Of a DNA stretch of 34,970 bases, positions 32,693 through 34,970 are shown one piece after another. The first letter of the stretch is position 1, and every line of letters begins with the position of its first letter. Origin of the DNA: Arthrobacter sp. C9C5 (GTDB taxonomy: Bacteria > Actinomycetota > Actinomycetes > Actinomycetales > Micrococcaceae); the NCBI RefSeq assembly GCF_013359735.1, contig NZ_JABFMX010000026.1, positions 7,455-42,424 of the forward strand. Reading direction: 5' to 3'. The notes under the pieces were generated by a model. The model was not told the origin of the DNA. It saw only the letters and a list, made by a program, of their open reading frames with translations, and did no database searches. The position numbers and the translations under genes were made by a program.

Positions 32693-34932
32693 TCGGATGC
32701 TTGAGGCATAGTTCGGAGGAATTCCGCTCCCGACGGCATGCTATTGACCCTCATTCCATTCTGATCCGCAAAGTAAGTCTTTGATCGAGCGCTGCGGGGC
32801 GAGGTGATGCTGCGCCAGGCCTCGAGAAAAGTGGGATGGAACTGCTCCGGGATGCCGCGCAGCGGGCGGTAGAGCATGAAGGGGATGGCCTCATCGTCGG
32901 AATGCACCTGAGAGAGGTAGCGCTCAGCGTTGCCCGTAAATACAATGTCCGGATCGACAAGTTCAACCATTTCCCGATGGTAGAACCTGGTTCGCAAGCA
33001 GACGACGCGCGTGAAGACACCGCTGAGATGTTTTAGCATCATGCGGAAGAACGAGTCTCCGAACAGCAGTACAGTTTGGTTGACCGGAGCGTTCGGACTG
33101 AACAGAATGTCGATCATGCCGTCGTTGAAACCGCCTCCACTGTTGAGTTCTAGCAACTCCCAATCCGGAGCGAGGGTGAGTACCTCCTGGAAGGGCGGAG
33201 GGTCAAGTTTGCCGCCGAGGTCACCGGGCCAACGGCGCGGTGTATCTATGCGCTGCTCGATCATTGACAGTGCACGGGGCGCATCGACTCCGACGGCATT
33301 CAGCATCTGACGAAGCACCACCAACGAGCCTGTGTCAGATAGATGAGAGTCGAGGGGCATGCATGCGCCGTCAACGGCTCGAAGCTCATCCGCGGGATAG
33401 AGGGTGCAAGCAGCGGCAACCGCCGAAATGTGATCGAGATAGGTCTCGCCAAGCTTGACAACAGGGTGGATAGGGAACTCGTCCACCAGAACCGATTGCT
33501 TGTCGGGGAAGACGACGTGCATGTATGGAATTCCACGAGCGCTGGTCTGCTGGGATCGTGCCTCGATGTTATCCGAGAATATTTGCAGTGATTCAGTGGA
33601 AGGCTTTAACTCTCCGGTTGAATACTTGAGGGTCTGATGGTTGCCGCCCGTCAGGAATGCCACGCCGTTGTAAGTTATGAGTACCTCATTCTCTATTCGC
33701 CATAGCTCCTTGCCCGAAATAAGTCTGAACCATGCGCCCTCGGCGACGCGTCGCAGCAGGCCGGTGAGACCTAACCAGGAGGGCGTTCCCGCGCGGCCGA
33801 ACTCGATCTGCGATGGGTCGAGGACGGGGCTCAGTGCATCGGCCCTCAAGGGCAGATTCGGATCGAGGCGAATGAAATCGGTGATTTCGCCGCGGCCGCG
33901 GATCGTAGCTTGGGTTGCGTACTCCCAGTCGATGACCGGAGTATCCGACCAAAGAGTCGCCCCCATGCCGAACGCACTGGCGAGATGCACCGATAAGTCA
34001 GCCCCCCCTGCGGACAGCACAGCCACAGCGCACTGCGCCAGATCTACATCTTGCACCATCTGCGCCGGCGTGCGCTGGCCCGGCACCTGATCCAACGGAG
34101 CCAAAATCAGGCCGGCTTCGGTGAGCCGCTGTAGACCGGTGGCGCCCATGTATCGCGAGAAAGTGTCCAACCATACCGAACGGCCCGTGAGCAGTACCTT
34201 CCGTCCCGCAGCCTGGGATAGCTTTCGCGCGAGATCGAGCAGCTCGCTTTCGGCCGTCGTCACCGCCCGTTCGTAGGCCTCCAGCACGTCCAGCCCGTCG
34301 CAGATCAGGCCATTGAGAAGCAGGTACCCTATGTACGACGGGTGATTGCTTGCGTCGACGAATAGACGTTGCACTTCATGCATCGGCAGGCGCAGCAGCG
34401 GGGCCAGATCGACGATACGGAGGTCTGGGAGCGCCGCGGCGATCTCGTCATAGTTGAATACCGGGTGCCTGTACGGCCCACCAGCGATGTGTCGGCCCGC
34501 GAGGCGGTCGTGGACCTGCCGTCCAAAAGCATCCCAGAGCACGTAACACGCGCGGTCTCCGAAGGTCTCATGCCAGGCGTGCATGCCGGCCAGCCCGCGG
34601 TCGAGCATCATACGGTCGTGTTCCAGTGTCATCGCGCCGGGGTCGATCGCAACAAACCCGTCCAGTAGGGTTCCGGACACGTCCCTATCCTCCAGAAGGA
34701 TCCCGTTCCCGAATCGGAAGTCCCCAACGAGAACGGCGACGCTTCCCTCAGCCCCCGCCGCGTCTACTGCCTGTCTCAGCAGGGACGCGTGCCACATGGG
34801 CGCTCCGGCGAGCCCAATGAAACGGTCCCAAGATAAGGGGGAGCCGACAACGCCGTCTCGCACCTGACATTGCCATCGGGCGACGTGCGATGGGCCGACG
34901 ACCAAGGTGACGTCCGGCGAGGGTTTTACCAT
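32689..34932 (-). CDS. Large protein with two SGNH-type domains, AlgX/AlgJ-like C-terminus
   Basis: A 747-residue protein from ATG 34932-34930 (AAAGG upstream). The C-terminal half (about 400-690) fits AlgX/AlgJ-type O-acetyltransferases: YMHVVFPDKQSV, ACMPLDSHLSDTGSLV with candidate Asp528-x-His530, and VLLFGDSFFRMML with candidate nucleophile Ser627. The N-terminal half looks like a second SGNH domain of GSCFA type: VVGPSHVARWQ with candidate Ser15, and FVDASNHPSYIGYLLLN with Asp193-x-x-x-His197. The middle (about 240-400) is unassigned. No signal peptide or membrane helix is seen, so it should work in the cytoplasm, unlike AlgX. It may acylate or deacylate the glycan or its precursor. Together with the overlapping methyltransferase it suggests a decoration pair for the Kdo product. 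Confidence 0.72.
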   Translation of the reverse strand: MVKPSPDVTLVVGPSHVARWQCQVRDGVVGSPLSWDRFIGLAGAPMWHASLLRQAVDAAGAEGSVAVLVGDFRFGNGILLEDRDVSGTLLDGFVAIDPGAMTLEHDRMMLDRGLAGMHAWHETFGDRACYVLWDAFGRQVHDRLAGRHIAGGPYRHPVFNYDEIAAALPDLRIVDLAPLLRLPMHEVQRLFVDASNHPSYIGYLLLNGLICDGLDVLEAYERAVTTAESELLDLARKLSQAAGRKVLLTGRSVWLDTFSRYMGATGLQRLTEAGLILAPLDQVPGQRTPAQMVQDVDLAQCAVAVLSAGGADLSVHLASAFGMGATLWSDTPVIDWEYATQATIRGRGEITDFIRLDPNLPLRADALSPVLDPSQIEFGRAGTPSWLGLTGLLRRVAEGAWFRLISGKELWRIENEVLITYNGVAFLTGGNHQTLKYSTGELKPSTESLQIFSDNIEARSQQTSARGIPYMHVVFPDKQSVLVDEFPIHPVVKLGETYLDHISAVAAACTLYPADELRAVDGACMPLDSHLSDTGSLVVLRQMLNAVGVDAPRALSMIEQRIDTPRRWPGDLGGKLDPPPFQEVLTLAPDWELLELNSGGGFNDGMIDILFSPNAPVNQTVLLFGDSFFRMMLKHLSGVFTRVVCLRTRFYHREMVELVDPDIVFTGNAERYLSQVHSDDEAIPFMLYRPLRGIPEQFHPTFLEAWRSITSPRSARSKTYFADQNGMRVNSMPSGAEFLRTMPQASE

Positions 34933-34970
34933 GCTAGTGCGCCTTTCTTTGCGGCGGTGCGGGCCGCGTT

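Noticed and set aside
1..34970. tRNA, rRNA or riboswitch genes
   Set aside because: No cloverleaf, conserved rRNA segment or known riboswitch core was noticed on either strand; this was a reading by eye only.

Overview
The window looks like a chromosome segment of a high-GC actinobacterium, probably Micrococcaceae (Arthrobacter or Pseudarthrobacter type). The evidence is GC-rich DNA with frequent GTG and TTG starts, the block murA2-plsC-gpsA-ddl, a DUF3515 lipoprotein, an LCP-family attachment enzyme and a cluster that builds and exports a cell-wall glycopolymer. The genus is inferred from gene content; no rRNA or tRNA is present.

Layout. Positions 1-1067 hold the start of a secreted protein (minus strand) and a decayed PLP aminotransferase. 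Positions 1068-5419 carry four tightly packed genes for peptidoglycan and phospholipid precursors: murA, plsC, gpsA and ddl. A 59-bp tandem repeat separates ddl from a convergent DUF3515 lipoprotein (5553-6056). An LCP transferase follows (6184-7224). From 7361 to 23463 runs a nearly gapless plus-strand array: a Pro/Ala-rich secreted protein, two GT4-like glycosyltransferases, an ABC-2 polysaccharide exporter (permease and ATPase), a two-domain glycosyltransferase, a UDP-ManNAc dehydrogenase-like enzyme, an unknown protein, two further large GT2 proteins, an alpha/beta hydrolase and an asparagine-synthetase-like protein. Most junctions overlap or touch, and the array ends in a perfect 12-bp hairpin. 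A Tat-exported GH128-like glycosidase lies on the minus strand, and a divergent 1018-aa multi-domain glycosyltransferase follows.

A decayed IS256/Mutator transposase (about 27900-28600) marks the boundary to a second module. This contains kdsB (minus) divergent from kdsA-kdsC-kdsD (plus), which together are the route from ribulose-5-phosphate to CMP-Kdo. Convergent to them are a SAM methyltransferase and a 747-aa protein that appears to carry two SGNH-type esterase/acyltransferase domains.

Working model (inference): the first module makes a polymer on a lipid carrier inside the cell, exports it through the ABC transporter, and the LCP protein attaches it to peptidoglycan. The second module supplies activated Kdo, a sugar typical of Gram-negative LPS and capsules, plus methyl and acyl decoration. 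A full CMP-Kdo pathway in a monoderm is the most striking feature. No Kdo transferase (WaaA, KpsC or KpsS type) was recognised in the window, so the acceptor is unknown. The sequence alone does not show whether the two modules serve one polymer.
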